A stretch of DNA of 64,000 nt from Pseudarthrobacter sp. NS4 (lineage in GTDB: Bacteria; Actinomycetota; Actinomycetes; Actinomycetales; Micrococcaceae): assembly GCF_024758005.1 (NCBI RefSeq), contig NZ_CP103288.1:744001-808000 (forward strand), written 5' to 3'. Position 1 is the first letter of the stretch. Each line of letters begins with the position of its first letter. The position numbers and the translations under genes are program-made. The notes beneath the pieces were generated by a model. The model saw only the letters and a program-made list of their open reading frames with translations, searched no databases and was not told where the DNA came from. Positions 1-8,432 of this stretch are shown here, in pieces.

Positions 1-855
1 CTCGAGGTCATCGGACAGACGGTCAAGGGACGCGACATCCACTTGGTCAAGTACATTTCGGACCCGGCCAAGCCGACCATCCTGTACCTGACGCAGCAGC
101 ACGGCAACGAGCAGCTCACCACCGAGGGCGCCCTGGAATTCGTGAAGCACCTGGGGCCGGGTAAGTCCGCCGACATCCTGGATGGCGTGAACATCCTGAT
201 TGTGCCCATGCTCAACGCGGATGGTGCCATGGGGGACGTGAACTTCCCGCTCGACGGCTATCTGGCCAAGGGTGACCGCCACATGACCCGCTACAACGCG
301 GAGGAGGTGGACTTGAACCGCGACCACGTGGCCAAGATCCAGCCGGAAACCCAGGCATTGCACAACAACGTGATGCGCAAGTACAAGATCGACTACATGA
401 TCGACCTGCACCATCAGGGCACCCGCAGTGAACGCCACGGAAAGCTGGTGTCCGGCTCCATCCTGTACCCCACGACGCCGAACGCCGATCCTGCTGTGGT
501 GGAGAAGTCCAAGCAGCTGGGCGCGGTGGTGTTCCACAACGTGGACTCCACCGGCTGGGGACACCTGGGCAAGTACGCGGGCGGCAGCGCCGAAACCATC
601 AGCCGCAACGGCATCGCCGTCGAGTACGGGATCGCAACGCTGCTGTTTGAAATGCGCGGCATGTCCGACCACTACCTGGACGGTTACGCCCTGGGCCTCC
701 GGAGCAACGGGTACCTGATCAAGCAGACGGTCACCACGCTCACCGCTACCGCCGCCGCCATTGCAGACGGATCAATCGCCGCCGCTGACACCTCCTTCTG
801 GGACAGCCTCGCCACCCAGACCTCCCGGCCGGGTGAGGAAGCCGACGACGAGTAG
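1..855 (+). CDS. M14 family zinc carboxypeptidase (5' partial)
   Basis: C-terminal 284 residues of a zinc peptidase of the carboxypeptidase A (M14) fold; the reading frame is open from base 1, so the start and any signal peptide lie outside the window. The zinc-ligand motif HxxE is seen as QQHGNEQ (about residues 34-37 of the fragment). The third ligand is probably one of the histidines in IDLHHQG. The catalytic Glu fits LLFEMRG near residue 216. The Asn/Arg pair in the VDLNRDH stretch fits substrate carboxylate binding. Known family members cleave C-terminal residues from peptides or muropeptides, and actinobacterial relatives are usually secreted. Substrate unknown. A strong hairpin follows the stop, so the gene appears to end its transcription unit. 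Confidence 0.85.
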   Translation, partial: LEVIGQTVKGRDIHLVKYISDPAKPTILYLTQQHGNEQLTTEGALEFVKHLGPGKSADILDGVNILIVPMLNADGAMGDVNFPLDGYLAKGDRHMTRYNAEEVDLNRDHVAKIQPETQALHNNVMRKYKIDYMIDLHHQGTRSERHGKLVSGSILYPTTPNADPAVVEKSKQLGAVVFHNVDSTGWGHLGKYAGGSAETISRNGIAVEYGIATLLFEMRGMSDHYLDGYALGLRSNGYLIKQTVTTLTATAAAIADGSIAAADTSFWDSLATQTSRPGEEADDE

Positions 856-871
856 CACCACCGCTGACAGT

Positions 872-910
872 CCGCCGCGGTCCTTTACCCTGCAAGAAGG
901 ACCGCGGCGG
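872..910 (+). terminator. hairpin terminator after M14 peptidase
   Basis: Perfect 14-bp inverted repeat (CCGCCGCGGTCCTT / AAGGACCGCGGCGG) with an 11-nt loop, 17 bp after the peptidase stop codon. There is no separate T run beyond the T pair in the stem, so termination strength is inferred. Confidence 0.65.
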
Positions 911-918
911 TCCAGCGA

Positions 919-946
919 GTGGATAAAGTCGCCCATCGGCTAAACT
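919..946 (+). promoter_or_regulatory. candidate purA promoter
   Basis: TAAACT (941-946) resembles a -10 box, with a weak GTGGAT (919-924) 16 bp upstream as a -35 candidate. If used, transcripts would carry a leader of about 145 nt before purA. That leader contains the hairpin CCGGCCA / TGGCCGG at 1043-1065. Confidence 0.3.
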
Positions 947-1098
947 TGGGTGGTAAGAGCCCCGGAACTCTTGCGTCGCTGTGCTGCCCCGCGGACCAGC
1001 GAAGGCCGGTCCATTCGGGGCATTCTCATGAACGGCGCTTCGCCGGCCAGCCACTTTGTGGCCGGACCGGGCAGCCCGAACGAATGGGGGAGGATCCC

Positions 1099-2388
1099 AT
1101 GCCAGCAATTGTGATCGTAGGAGCCCAATGGGGCGACGAAGGAAAAGGCAAGGCCACTGACCTTCTGGGTGGCCGCGTCGACTACGTTGTCAAACCCAAC
1201 GGCGGCAACAACGCCGGGCACACCGTCGTCGTAGGCGGTGAAAAGTACGAACTCAAGCTGCTGCCGGCAGGCATTCTCAGCCCCAACGCGGTCCCCATTA
1301 TCGGCAACGGCTGCGTTGTTAACCTGGAAGCACTCTTCCAGGAGATCGAAGGCCTCCAGGCCCGCGGCGCCGACACCTCCAAGCTCCGCGTCTCCGCGAA
1401 CGCGCACCTTGTTGCTCCCTATCACCAGGTGCTGGACAAGGTGACGGAGCGCTTCCTCGGAAGCCGCGCCATCGGGACCACCGGACGGGGCATCGGTCCT
1501 GCCTACATGGACAAGGTTGCCCGGCTGGGCATCCGTGTCCAGGACGTGTTCGACGAGTCGATCCTCCGCCAGAAGGTGGAAGGTTCGCTGCGCCAGAAGA
1601 ACGAACTCCTGGTCAAGGTCTACAACCGCCGTAGCGTGCTGGTGGATGAGATCGTGGAGTACTTCCTGTCCTTTGCCGAGCGGCTCCGCCCGCTGGTCAT
1701 CGACAGCACTTTGGTCCTGAACACTGCACTCGACGAGGGCAAGGTGGTCCTGATGGAAGGCGGCCAGGCGACGTTCCTGGACGTGGACCACGGCACCTAC
1801 CCGTTCGTGACCTCCTCCAATCCCACCGCCGGCGGCGCCTCCGTGGGATCCGGCATCGGGCCCACCCGCATTTCCCGCTCCATCGGCATCATCAAGGCGT
1901 ACACCACACGCGTCGGCGCCGGCCCGTTCCCCACTGAGCTTTTTGACGAGATGGGCGTGTACCTCCAGAAGACCGGCGGCGAGTTCGGCGTGAACACTGG
2001 CCGCCCGCGCCGCTGCGGCTGGTACGATGCCGTCCTGGCGCGGCACGCTTCCCGGGTCAATGGCTTCACGGACTACTTCGTCACCAAGCTGGATGTCCTG
2101 ACGGGCATCGAGCAGATCCCCGTATGCGTGGCTTACGACGTGGACGGCGTGCGGCACGACGAGATGCCCATGACGCAGACCGAGTTCCACCACGCAAAGC
2201 CCATCTTCGAATTCTTCGAGGGCTGGACCGAGGACATCACCGGCGCCCGCACCCTGGCCGACCTGCCGGAGAACGCCCGCAACTACGTGCTGGCCCTGGA
2301 AAAGCTGTCCGGCACCCGGTTTTCCGCCATCGGCGTGGGCCCGGACCGTGACCAGACCATCGTGGTGAACGACCTCATCAACGACTGA
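1099..2388 (+). CDS. purA: adenylosuccinate synthetase
   Basis: Cytoplasmic GTP-dependent ligase joining IMP and aspartate to adenylosuccinate, the first committed step of AMP synthesis. 429 residues, the usual bacterial length. The N-terminal P-loop-like motif [12 protein letters not shown] (about residues 12-23), the [14 protein letters not shown] block (IMP binding, about 129-142) and [12 protein letters not shown] (about 270-281) are all intact. The frame is open further upstream to 919, but the start at 1099 ([15 protein letters not shown]) matches the family N-terminus and follows the ribosome-binding site GGGGGAGG. Single-gene unit between two hairpins. The rest of the purine pathway in this window is purSQL on the other strand at 8.4-11.8 kb. 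Confidence 0.98.
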   Translation: MPAIVIVGAQWGDEGKGKATDLLGGRVDYVVKPNGGNNAGHTVVVGGEKYELKLLPAGILSPNAVPIIGNGCVVNLEALFQEIEGLQARGADTSKLRVSANAHLVAPYHQVLDKVTERFLGSRAIGTTGRGIGPAYMDKVARLGIRVQDVFDESILRQKVEGSLRQKNELLVKVYNRRSVLVDEIVEYFLSFAERLRPLVIDSTLVLNTALDEGKVVLMEGGQATFLDVDHGTYPFVTSSNPTAGGASVGSGIGPTRISRSIGIIKAYTTRVGAGPFPTELFDEMGVYLQKTGGEFGVNTGRPRRCGWYDAVLARHASRVNGFTDYFVTKLDVLTGIEQIPVCVAYDVDGVRHDEMPMTQTEFHHAKPIFEFFEGWTEDITGARTLADLPENARNYVLALEKLSGTRFSAIGVGPDRDQTIVVNDLIND

Positions 2389-2404
2389 AATACCAAAGCA
2401 CGAC

Positions 2405-2443
2405 GGCGGCGGGTCACCCTGGTGGGTGCCCGCCGCTTCTTTT
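2405..2443 (+). terminator. purA terminator
   Basis: GC-rich hairpin (GCGGCGGGT..., pairing with ...TGCCCGCCGC) followed by TTCTTTT, 16 bp after the purA stop. Confidence 0.75.
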
Positions 2444-2581
2444 GGCTCCAGGGGGCCGCGCCGGCAGGGGGTGCGCCATGCTGACCACGGCTGCCCGCTG
2501 AACCGCCCAGGAAAAAGTTTTAGAAGTTTTTTTCAAAACGCGTAACCCTTTCGCCGTCCCTGGCGATTACCTCTACGTAGC

Positions 2582-2621
2582 GCCGGTCTGGAACTTGTCC
2601 CCCATCACGTTCCAGGCCGGC
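2582..2621. repeat. 13-bp inverted repeat upstream of ECF sigma gene
   Basis: GCCGGTCTGGAAC and GTTCCAGGCCGGC pair over 13 bp (one G-T wobble) around a 14-nt loop, about 145 bp upstream of the sigma-factor start. There is no T run after it on either strand, so it is more likely an operator or leader structure than a terminator. The flanking 2445-2766 stretch holds an A/T-rich block at 2514-2540 and no gene. Confidence 0.5.
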
Positions 2622-2766
2622 TCTTGCATTTCTCCGGCGGCAGGGAACGCTGCCATGTGCCGGGGCCGGTAGCGCCCGTGGCGTCACGGTGCAGTGGTTA
2701 CCGGGGGGTAAAGTATGCAGGGAAAAGGCATTCCAGTGGATGGTTTCCCCGGCAAACAATCCCTCT

Positions 2767-3339
2767 ATGACTGAAAGCACTATGTCCGTGACCGATGCAC
2801 TGACAGAGGAGGCTCTGCGGGACGAGTCCCGTCAGCCAGCTCTGTTCAACCTCGTCTACCGGACCTATGCATCACAGGTTCTGGGGTATCTCGCAGCCCG
2901 GGGAGTCGAGGATCCGGAGGCGGCAATGCAGGAGGTGTTCCTCTCCGTCCTGCCTCGGCTGAACGGCGTGCACGGTGGTGCCGCAGGGCTTCGTACCTTC
3001 ATTTTTTCGGTGGCTCACGCCCGCATGGTCGATGACCACCGCCGGCAAAGCCGCACTCCCGTGAAGCTGCCGTTTGAGCCTGAGCTGGACCAGCGGGAAG
3101 ATTCGTCGGCGGAAACCGAAGCGCTGGAAAGTATGTCGCCCCAGGAAGTCCTCCGGCTGCTGGACGGGCTTGCCGACGACCAGCGGGAAGTCCTGTCACT
3201 CCGCCTCGTTGGCGGGCTCACCGTGGAGCAGGCGGCAGACGCCATGGGCAAGAGCGCCGGTGCCGTGAAACAGCTTCAGCGGCGGGCGCTCCTCAAGCTC
3301 AGGGAACTTTCGGCCGTAAAGGAGTACCTCAAGCCATGA
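2767..3339 (+). CDS. ECF-type RNA polymerase sigma factor
   Basis: 190-residue sigma-70 family protein with two domains. The region 2 core (FNLVYRTYASQVLGYLAARG ... MQEVFLSVLPRL) lies at about residues 21-60. The C-terminal region 4 helix-turn-helix (DDQREVLSLRLVGGLTVEQA, then GKSAGAVKQLQRRALLKL) lies at about 138-180. It would direct RNA polymerase to stress or envelope promoters. In-frame starts exist at 2689 and 2740; 2767 was chosen because it begins closest to region 2, but none of the three has a clear ribosome-binding site. The stop overlaps the next start (ATGA), so the two proteins are translationally coupled, as is usual for an ECF factor and its regulator. The regulon is unknown. 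Confidence 0.85.
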   Translation: MTESTMSVTDALTEEALRDESRQPALFNLVYRTYASQVLGYLAARGVEDPEAAMQEVFLSVLPRLNGVHGGAAGLRTFIFSVAHARMVDDHRRQSRTPVKLPFEPELDQREDSSAETEALESMSPQEVLRLLDGLADDQREVLSLRLVGGLTVEQAADAMGKSAGAVKQLQRRALLKLRELSAVKEYLKP

Positions 3340-4247
3340 CACGCCATGCTGACAGCCTGCGGGACATGGTGGATGACATGCTCCTCGACGCAGGCTACGC
3401 CGGGGACGCCGGGGACGCCGAACTCCGCGGAGCACTTCTTTCACTGGGATCACTGGCAGCCCTTCAGGTGCCTCCTCCCTCCGGTCAGCTTGCCCGCATG
3501 CTGGCAGGCGCCGGTGAGGAGCCACCGGCCGCTCCATTTGAGCTGCCGGACGGATGGCAGGGTCATGGGAAAAGCGATGCTGGTGACGAGCTGGCGTCGC
3601 GGCGGCAGCTGCGCCGCCACCGGCCCATGGTCCTGGGCCTTGCCCTGATAGCAGGCATGGGTACGGGAATAGGCGGAGTCGCTGCCAGTTCCCCCGCCCC
3701 CGGCCACGCCGGGAGTTCCTCGGTCCAGCAGCTGCTGGAGGATTGGTCGCCCTCCTGGAGCCTGCCGGCGCAGGCAGCGGCAGGCGGGTTCCTGCAGACT
3801 GATACCGCAAAGGGCGCGGAAGATGCCATGAGCGGGCAGCCTGCCACGGAACCGCGCCCAACGGGACCTGGCCCTGCTGATATTCATCAGCTGCGGCAGG
3901 ACCAGCCTGCCGGGCAACAGCAGGTTGTGGCGCCCCCGCCGTCGCCGGCGCCTCCTGAAGCGGCGGACACGCCTCCTGGCAGTGTCCACGACGGCGGCCA
4001 GGCACCCGGCCAGGACCAGGGCAGGGCGGCTGCTGAAGCTGCTGTGGCGGATGGCGGCGAGGCGGGGCAGCCGCCCCGGCACGGCAGGGTCATTGGCGGG
4101 GAAGGACAACCGGCTGACGGGGCGGGCCCGGCGGTTGAAGCTGCCGGGAAGCCGGTCAAGGAAGTTGTACGCCAGGCCGGGGATGCAATCGGAGCAGCAG
4201 GCAAGCCATCACCAGGCAACAGCTGGCTGGAGAAGTTCAAGCGGTAG
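3336..4247 (+). CDS. putative anti-sigma-like membrane protein
   Basis: 303 residues, overlapping the sigma gene by 4 bp. A cytoplasmic N-terminus of about 95 residues precedes one hydrophobic segment (PMVLGLALIAGMGTGIGGVA, about residues 96-116). A long Pro/Ala/Gly/Gln-rich, probably disordered extracytoplasmic tail follows. This architecture and the gene coupling suggest an ECF sigma partner. I see no ZAS-type HxxxCxxC zinc motif and no recognised anti-sigma domain, so the regulatory role is inferred from context only. The short N-terminus (SLRDMVDDMLLDAG) could be the sigma-binding element. Confidence 0.6.
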   Translation: MTRHADSLRDMVDDMLLDAGYAGDAGDAELRGALLSLGSLAALQVPPPSGQLARMLAGAGEEPPAAPFELPDGWQGHGKSDAGDELASRRQLRRHRPMVLGLALIAGMGTGIGGVAASSPAPGHAGSSSVQQLLEDWSPSWSLPAQAAAGGFLQTDTAKGAEDAMSGQPATEPRPTGPGPADIHQLRQDQPAGQQQVVAPPPSPAPPEAADTPPGSVHDGGQAPGQDQGRAAAEAAVADGGEAGQPPRHGRVIGGEGQPADGAGPAVEAAGKPVKEVVRQAGDAIGAAGKPSPGNSWLEKFKR

Positions 4248-4310
4248 TTTCGGGCTGGAAGGCCCTGGTTGTCCACCTCAGTGGAACCTGCGCGCGGGTA
4301 GGCTAAGCGA

Positions 4311-4736
4311 ATGGGCCACACCAACGATCCTGCTGTCCTTGAACGCCTTATGCGGACCAAAGGGCGGTGGGCCATCGTGGGCCTCACCACCAACCAATGG
4401 CGCGCCGCTTACGACACCTCGCTGTTCATCAGGGACCGGCTGGGGATGGAGATCATCCCCGTCAACCTGCCCGGCGATCCGGTGCACGGCGAACAGGGGT
4501 ACCGCACCCTGGCTGACATTCCGGCCGAAAAGCATCCGATCGACGTCGTGGACTGCTTTGTGAACTCACACAGAGTGGGAGCGGTGGTTGATGAGGCGAT
4601 TGCGGTGGGCGCCAAAGCAGTCTGGCTTCAGCTTGGAGTGATCGATGAGGCTGCGGTGGGGCGTGCCAGGGCTGCGGGACTGGACGTGGTCATGGACGTT
4701 TGCCCGGCGCAGCTGGCCTGGAAGTTCAATCTCTGA
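4311..4736 (+). CDS. CoA-binding domain protein (YccU-like)
   Basis: 141 residues, a single Rossmann-like CoA_binding domain with WAIVGLTTNQWRAAY near the N-terminus and GAKAVWLQLGVIDEAA near residue 100. This is the short stand-alone form related to E. coli YccU and to the N-terminal domain of succinyl-CoA synthetase alpha. Relatives bind CoA or nucleotides, but the physiological role is unknown. It converges on the oxygenase gene that follows, with 30 bp between the two. Confidence 0.85.
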   Translation: MGHTNDPAVLERLMRTKGRWAIVGLTTNQWRAAYDTSLFIRDRLGMEIIPVNLPGDPVHGEQGYRTLADIPAEKHPIDVVDCFVNSHRVGAVVDEAIAVGAKAVWLQLGVIDEAAVGRARAAGLDVVMDVCPAQLAWKFNL

Positions 4737-4766
4737 TCCTGCGGCACCGTTCCGGGACCGGCAGGC

Positions 4767-5792
4767 TCAGCGCCTCATCAGTTGGGGGTAGTGGCGCTCG
4801 GTAACATCCGGGTGGGCGCGCATGCGGCCCTTCAGCATGTTGAGGCCAAACGAGGCCAGGAGCGGGTTGGCGGGGTCGTCCGTAATGCCCCTCGCAGCCG
4901 CCTTCAGCTCCGGTGGCAGGGGGACCGGCTTGATCACGGCATCCAGCCGCGGGGACCAAAAGAACGGGACAGAGTACCGGTCGACGCCCGGGGGCGGTGC
5001 CTGGACCCGGTGGATGGTGGCCGCCAGGTATCCCTCCGTTGCCACTTCCAGCATCTCGCCGAGGTTCACTACCAAGGCGCCGGGGATAGGCTCCACAGGC
5101 AGCCACTCCGTGACGCCTGGAGGCTGGACCTCCAGCCCGCCCACCTCGTCCTGCAGGAGGAGCGTGACGAATCCGTAGTCCGCATGCGCGCCCACTCCCT
5201 GGTCGCCGGCTGCCTCGACCACGCCGCCGACGTAGTGCACCAGCTTGCCCATCCAGGCCGGTGAATCACGGAAGGGCTCGTCGAAGTAGTCCTCGGGCAG
5301 TTCCAGGGAAACCGCTATGGCACGAAGGAGTTCCATTCCAACCATGGACATCAGCTCGGCCCACTCCATCGCCGCCGGTTTGAGCTCGGGGAAGGACTCG
5401 TCCGGCCACAGGTTCGGGCCCTGGAGCAGCCAGTACGGCTGGTCGGCCGGATAGTCACTGACCGGCTCACGCTCGGGAGAATAGTCAATCTGTTCGCGCG
5501 CATCCGCCCTGCCTTGGGTCACCTCCGTGCCCATCCGGGTGTATCCCCGGAAGTGGGGTGACAGGCGGTTGTCCAGCTTCATCCGTTCCTCCAGGGGCAG
5601 GCTGAAAAAGCGCCGAATGACATCCAGGAGATGTTCGGGCTGGCCCGGCGCCGCACCGTAACCGGTGATTTGGAAGAAACCGACGTTATGGGTGGCGTAC
5701 CGCAGCTGTTCAATGAATTCCGGACTGAAAGACCCGTAGGGCTGCCGCGCGGTGCTCAGGTCCAGAACAGGTATCCCCTGATCATGTGACAT
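4767..5792 (-). CDS. isopenicillin N synthase-like 2OG/Fe(II) oxygenase
   Basis: 341-residue non-haem iron dioxygenase of the isopenicillin N synthase/flavanone hydroxylase fold. The N-terminal DIOX_N region (PVLDLSTARQPYG...) is followed by the C-terminal jelly roll. Iron ligands are the HxD of GAHADYGFVTLL (about residues 202-204) and the His of ATIHRVQAP (about 260). RYSVPFF (about 272) supplies the Arg/Ser that bind the 2-oxoglutarate carboxylate. The real substrate is unknown; no beta-lactam or other biosynthetic genes are near, so a general oxidative role is more likely than antibiotic synthesis. Confidence 0.88.
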   Translation of the reverse strand: MSHDQGIPVLDLSTARQPYGSFSPEFIEQLRYATHNVGFFQITGYGAAPGQPEHLLDVIRRFFSLPLEERMKLDNRLSPHFRGYTRMGTEVTQGRADAREQIDYSPEREPVSDYPADQPYWLLQGPNLWPDESFPELKPAAMEWAELMSMVGMELLRAIAVSLELPEDYFDEPFRDSPAWMGKLVHYVGGVVEAAGDQGVGAHADYGFVTLLLQDEVGGLEVQPPGVTEWLPVEPIPGALVVNLGEMLEVATEGYLAATIHRVQAPPPGVDRYSVPFFWSPRLDAVIKPVPLPPELKAAARGITDDPANPLLASFGLNMLKGRMRAHPDVTERHYPQLMRR

Positions 5793-5837
5793 CCTCGCAG
5801 ACTAGCACCGCAGTGCCCTGCTTTATAGGCTGACTTC

Positions 5838-6233
5838 ATGGACCCTGACGCGCTAAGGAAAATCTGCCTGTCATTCCCGGGCGCCTTCGAGGACTATCCT
5901 TTCGGCCCGGAGACGGCAGTGTTCAAGGTGCGTGCCCGCATCACCGGCGGTGCCCGGCACGAGGCCAAGCTCTTTGCCCTGTCCTCAATGGACCTCCAGG
6001 ACTTTTACGTAAACCTCAAATGCGAACCCTCCCTGGCCGTGCAGTTGCGTGCTGCCCACTCCGAAATCACGGGTGCCTGGCACATGAACAAGACGCATTG
6101 GAATGGTGTCCGGCTCGACGGGACGCTGCCGGACGACATGGTCAGGGACATGGTGGAGGACTCCTACGACCTTGTGGTGGCGGGCTTAAGCCGGAAGCAG
6201 CAGGAGCAGTTGGGGTGGGCACCGGATGAGTGA
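5838..6233 (+). CDS. MmcQ/YjbR family protein
   Basis: 131 residues with the family pattern: N-terminal LRKICLSFPGAFEDYPFGPETAVFKV, KLFALSS in the middle, and C-terminal HWNGVRLDGTLPDDMVRDMVEDSYDLV. Relatives have a double-wing fold resembling a DNA-binding domain, but no target or activity is established. First gene of a three-gene plus-strand run; the next ORF overlaps its last codons by 8 bp, so co-translation is likely. Confidence 0.85.
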   Translation: MDPDALRKICLSFPGAFEDYPFGPETAVFKVRARITGGARHEAKLFALSSMDLQDFYVNLKCEPSLAVQLRAAHSEITGAWHMNKTHWNGVRLDGTLPDDMVRDMVEDSYDLVVAGLSRKQQEQLGWAPDE

Positions 6234-6783
6234 CAGGAAGCGGGCTGCGAAAGGCGGGCTCAACTACCCCGGAATCGGGAACACGCAGCAGGGCAACGCT
6301 CCGGGGGTGTACTCCCGGGTACGGAAGGAGGTCCGCCTGGGCAGCGGGCTGGCGCTGTACCGGAGGGTTGCACGCGGCATCCTGGGCTGGGAACTGCAGC
6401 GGCGGGCAGGGCTTCGTGTCCGTGCGGAAGCGCCGACGGCGGTGCCCGGAACGCGGGTGGTGAGCGGCTTCGGCATCGGGCCTTTCAGGCTGGACGCACC
6501 GTGCGAGGTGGTCTGGGTCCGGCACCCGGCGCCGGACGGGGCGCCGCAGTCGGCTGGATTCGGCTACGGGACACTGCCCGGGCACCCGGCCCGCGGCGAG
6601 GAATCCTTTGAAGTCGAGATTGACAGCCAGGGCGAAGTGTTCCTCCGGATCCAGGCCTTCAGCAGGCCCGCCAACTGGTTCTATGCCGTGGGCGGGCCGG
6701 TGGCCCGCGCAGCGCAGCGCTACGTTACATCCCGGTACATTGAAGGGGCACGCACACTCGCCGCGGAAGGAACGCCCCCGTGA
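6226..6783 (+). CDS. DUF1990 family protein
   Basis: 185 residues. The N-terminal NYPGIGNTQ motif and the C-terminal SRPANWFYAVGGPVARAAQRYVTSRYI block are typical of the DUF1990 family, found in actinobacteria and plants, which has a START-like fold and unknown function. The start at 6226 overlaps the preceding gene by 8 bp and the stop overlaps the next start (GTGA), so this is the middle of a tightly coupled operon. Confidence 0.85.
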   Translation: MSDRKRAAKGGLNYPGIGNTQQGNAPGVYSRVRKEVRLGSGLALYRRVARGILGWELQRRAGLRVRAEAPTAVPGTRVVSGFGIGPFRLDAPCEVVWVRHPAPDGAPQSAGFGYGTLPGHPARGEESFEVEIDSQGEVFLRIQAFSRPANWFYAVGGPVARAAQRYVTSRYIEGARTLAAEGTPP

Positions 6784-7097
6784 TCTTTATCGTCGTCAAG
6801 TTCAAGGTCAAGCCGGATTGGTCGGGGCGCTGGCTCGACCTGGTGGCCGGCTTTACCCAGGCCACCAGGGAGGAACCGGGCAACCTGTGGTTCGACTGGT
6901 CCCGGAGCGTGGAGGACCCGAATGAGTTTGTCCTGGTGGAGGCCTTCAAGGACGACGCCGCGGGCGACCATGTCAACAGCGCACACTTCAAACAGGCCAT
7001 TGCCGACATGCCCCAGGCCCTCGCGGAAACGCCCAGGATTATCAGCCGCCAGCTTGACGGTGATGACTGGGACCGGATGGGCGAACTCACCATCTAA
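6780..7097 (+). CDS. antibiotic biosynthesis monooxygenase-fold protein (putative quinol monooxygenase)
   Basis: 105 residues starting with GTG, which overlaps the previous stop. A single ABM (dimeric ferredoxin-like) domain with the pattern FKVKPDWSGRWLDLVAGFTQATREEPGNLWFDWSRS ... FVLVEAFKDDAAGDHVNSAHFK. Family members such as E. coli YgiN oxidise quinols without cofactors or handle small aromatic or aldehyde substrates. The substrate cannot be read from sequence. Last gene of the MmcQ-DUF1990-ABM run. Confidence 0.85.
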   Translation: MIFIVVKFKVKPDWSGRWLDLVAGFTQATREEPGNLWFDWSRSVEDPNEFVLVEAFKDDAAGDHVNSAHFKQAIADMPQALAETPRIISRQLDGDDWDRMGELTI

Positions 7098-7128
7098 GCC
7101 TGCAGCATGGTGTCGGTAGGCTGAAGCC

Positions 7129-7422
7129 ATGTGGATCGGCTGGATCGAATTCGACATCCTCCTGGGCGACGTTCAAAGCCTGAAGGAGAAGCGCTCCGTC
7201 ATCAGGCCTTTGCTGGCTGAGATCAAGCGCCGCTACGACGTCTCCGTCGCCGAGGTGGGTGACCACGATCAGTACCGGCGCAGCCAGGTGGGCGCCGGAC
7301 TGGTGGCAGCGGACCGGGCACATGTAGTGGAGGTGCTGGCGGCCGTCGAGCGCCTTGTGGCCGGGCGCCCTGAGATCCAACTGCTCAGCGCGCGCCAGCG
7401 GGAGCTGCACAGCGAAGACTGA
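7129..7422 (+). CDS. DUF503 (YlxP-like) protein
   Basis: 97 residues matching DUF503: WIGWIEFDILLGDVQSLKEKRSVIRPLLAEIKRRYDVSVAEVGDHD, then the conserved GAGLVAADRAHVVEVLAAVER. Relatives (YlxP in Firmicutes, often beside infB/rbfA) are small ferredoxin-fold proteins of unknown function, suspected to act in translation or ribosome maturation. The stop codon abuts the stop of the convergent SGNH gene with no gap. Confidence 0.85.
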   Translation: MWIGWIEFDILLGDVQSLKEKRSVIRPLLAEIKRRYDVSVAEVGDHDQYRRSQVGAGLVAADRAHVVEVLAAVERLVAGRPEIQLLSARQRELHSED

Positions 7423-8250
7423 CTACCGGTCCTCCCAGGCCGCGTCCCAGGTTATCCCGGCGAGCCTGGCCTGACCTAGCATGCTTGGGTGGAAGTAGTC
7501 GAGGACACTGACATCCGCTGCGCTGAAGGGGTAGCTGTAGACGGCGCCGCCGTCGTGGCGGCAGATTTCTCTGTAGGATCCGCAAGCGGCAGCCAGGATA
7601 CTGTTGAAGGCCTTCTCCCGCTCGACAACCTGCCGGCGCGTTTCCCCGGTATTGCCTGCCGCAAGCATGGATTGGCAGACCTGCCCCGCCGACCAGACGG
7701 ACTGGGCCGTAGGATCGGTGTGCAGGACGTTCCACAACTGATGGAGGTCCGGAATGCTGCTGACGAATACTTGCGGGCGCGGCCGCATGCTGTCCAGGAC
7801 GGCCAGCGCCTGGTTCACACTGATCGTAAAGTCCTCCACAGACGTCATGCTGTCTGCAGAAGGGGCGCACAGGTCGTTGGCCCCTATCAGGATGGTGACA
7901 TATTGGACCTGCCGGCCGGCGGCAACGGCAGCCTGGCGGGGAAGGTCGGAGACAGTCGCACCGCTCCTGGCCTCGTTGAAGCTGTTTCCCCGGATATGGG
8001 GCGTCAACTGGAGCAGCCGTTCGTAGTGGCTGGTCACGCCGTCGCTCGGACCGTCGCCGGTGGACCAGGAGTGTGGTAGCTGGTCACCCTGACGGCAGCA
8101 TGCGTTGAAGGCCCTGGTCATGGAATCCCCGAGGGCGGCCATGCTGTTGGGGTAGGCCGCGTCCGGCGGCGATGGTGGTGTTGGTGCTGCAGCCAGCGTG
8201 ACAAGGATCAGTAACAGCAGGAGACTGAGAAACCGCGGCAACTTGCCCAC
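7423..8250 (-). CDS. secreted SGNH/GDSL-type esterase
   Basis: About 275 residues when started at GTG 8250 (VGKLPRFLSLLLLLILVTLAAA), which puts a clear signal peptide first. The frame stays open to 8382, but the extra residues are encoded by an intergenic hairpin and tandem repeat. Block I is ALGDSMTRAF (catalytic Ser), block III is LIGANDLCA (oxyanion Gly and Asn), and block V is DYFHPSMLGQ (catalytic Asp/His). All catalytic positions are present. Probably an extracytoplasmic lipase, esterase or acyl hydrolase of the SEST type. Substrate unknown. Confidence 0.82.
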   Translation of the reverse strand: MGKLPRFLSLLLLLILVTLAAAPTPPSPPDAAYPNSMAALGDSMTRAFNACCRQGDQLPHSWSTGDGPSDGVTSHYERLLQLTPHIRGNSFNEARSGATVSDLPRQAAVAAGRQVQYVTILIGANDLCAPSADSMTSVEDFTISVNQALAVLDSMRPRPQVFVSSIPDLHQLWNVLHTDPTAQSVWSAGQVCQSMLAAGNTGETRRQVVEREKAFNSILAAACGSYREICRHDGGAVYSYPFSAADVSVLDYFHPSMLGQARLAGITWDAAWEDR

Positions 8251-8260
8251 AGCACGATTA

Positions 8261-8307
8261 AAGCGGAAATCCGCGCCCCTCCGGAAAGGGGGCGCGGATT
8301 TCCGCTT
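8261..8307 (-). terminator. purSQL operon terminator
   Basis: Long inverted repeat with outer arms AAGCGGAAATCCGCGCCCC and its complement, closing on a short loop and followed on the minus strand by TTTAAT. It lies about 125 bp beyond the purL stop, between purL and the SGNH gene. Confidence 0.75.
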
Positions 8308-8309
8308 AC

Positions 8310-8431
8310 GAGGGAGGCGGTGGGCCCACGCCGCCAGGGTTCCCTGGCTGAGCTTGCGAGGCGAGGGAGGCGCTGGGCCCACGCCGCCAGGGTTCCCTGG
8401 CTGAGCTTGCGAGGCGAGGGAGGCGGTGGGG
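8310..8431. repeat. 53-bp tandem repeat, 2.3 copies
   Basis: Unit starts GAGGGAGGCGGTGGGCCCAC. Copies are at 8310-8362 and 8363-8415, differing by one base near position 11, with a partial copy from 8416 to about 8430 that runs up to the purL stop. Each unit carries the palindromes GTGGGCCCAC and GCCAGGGTTCCCTGGC. Confidence 0.85.
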
Positions 8432-8432
8432 A

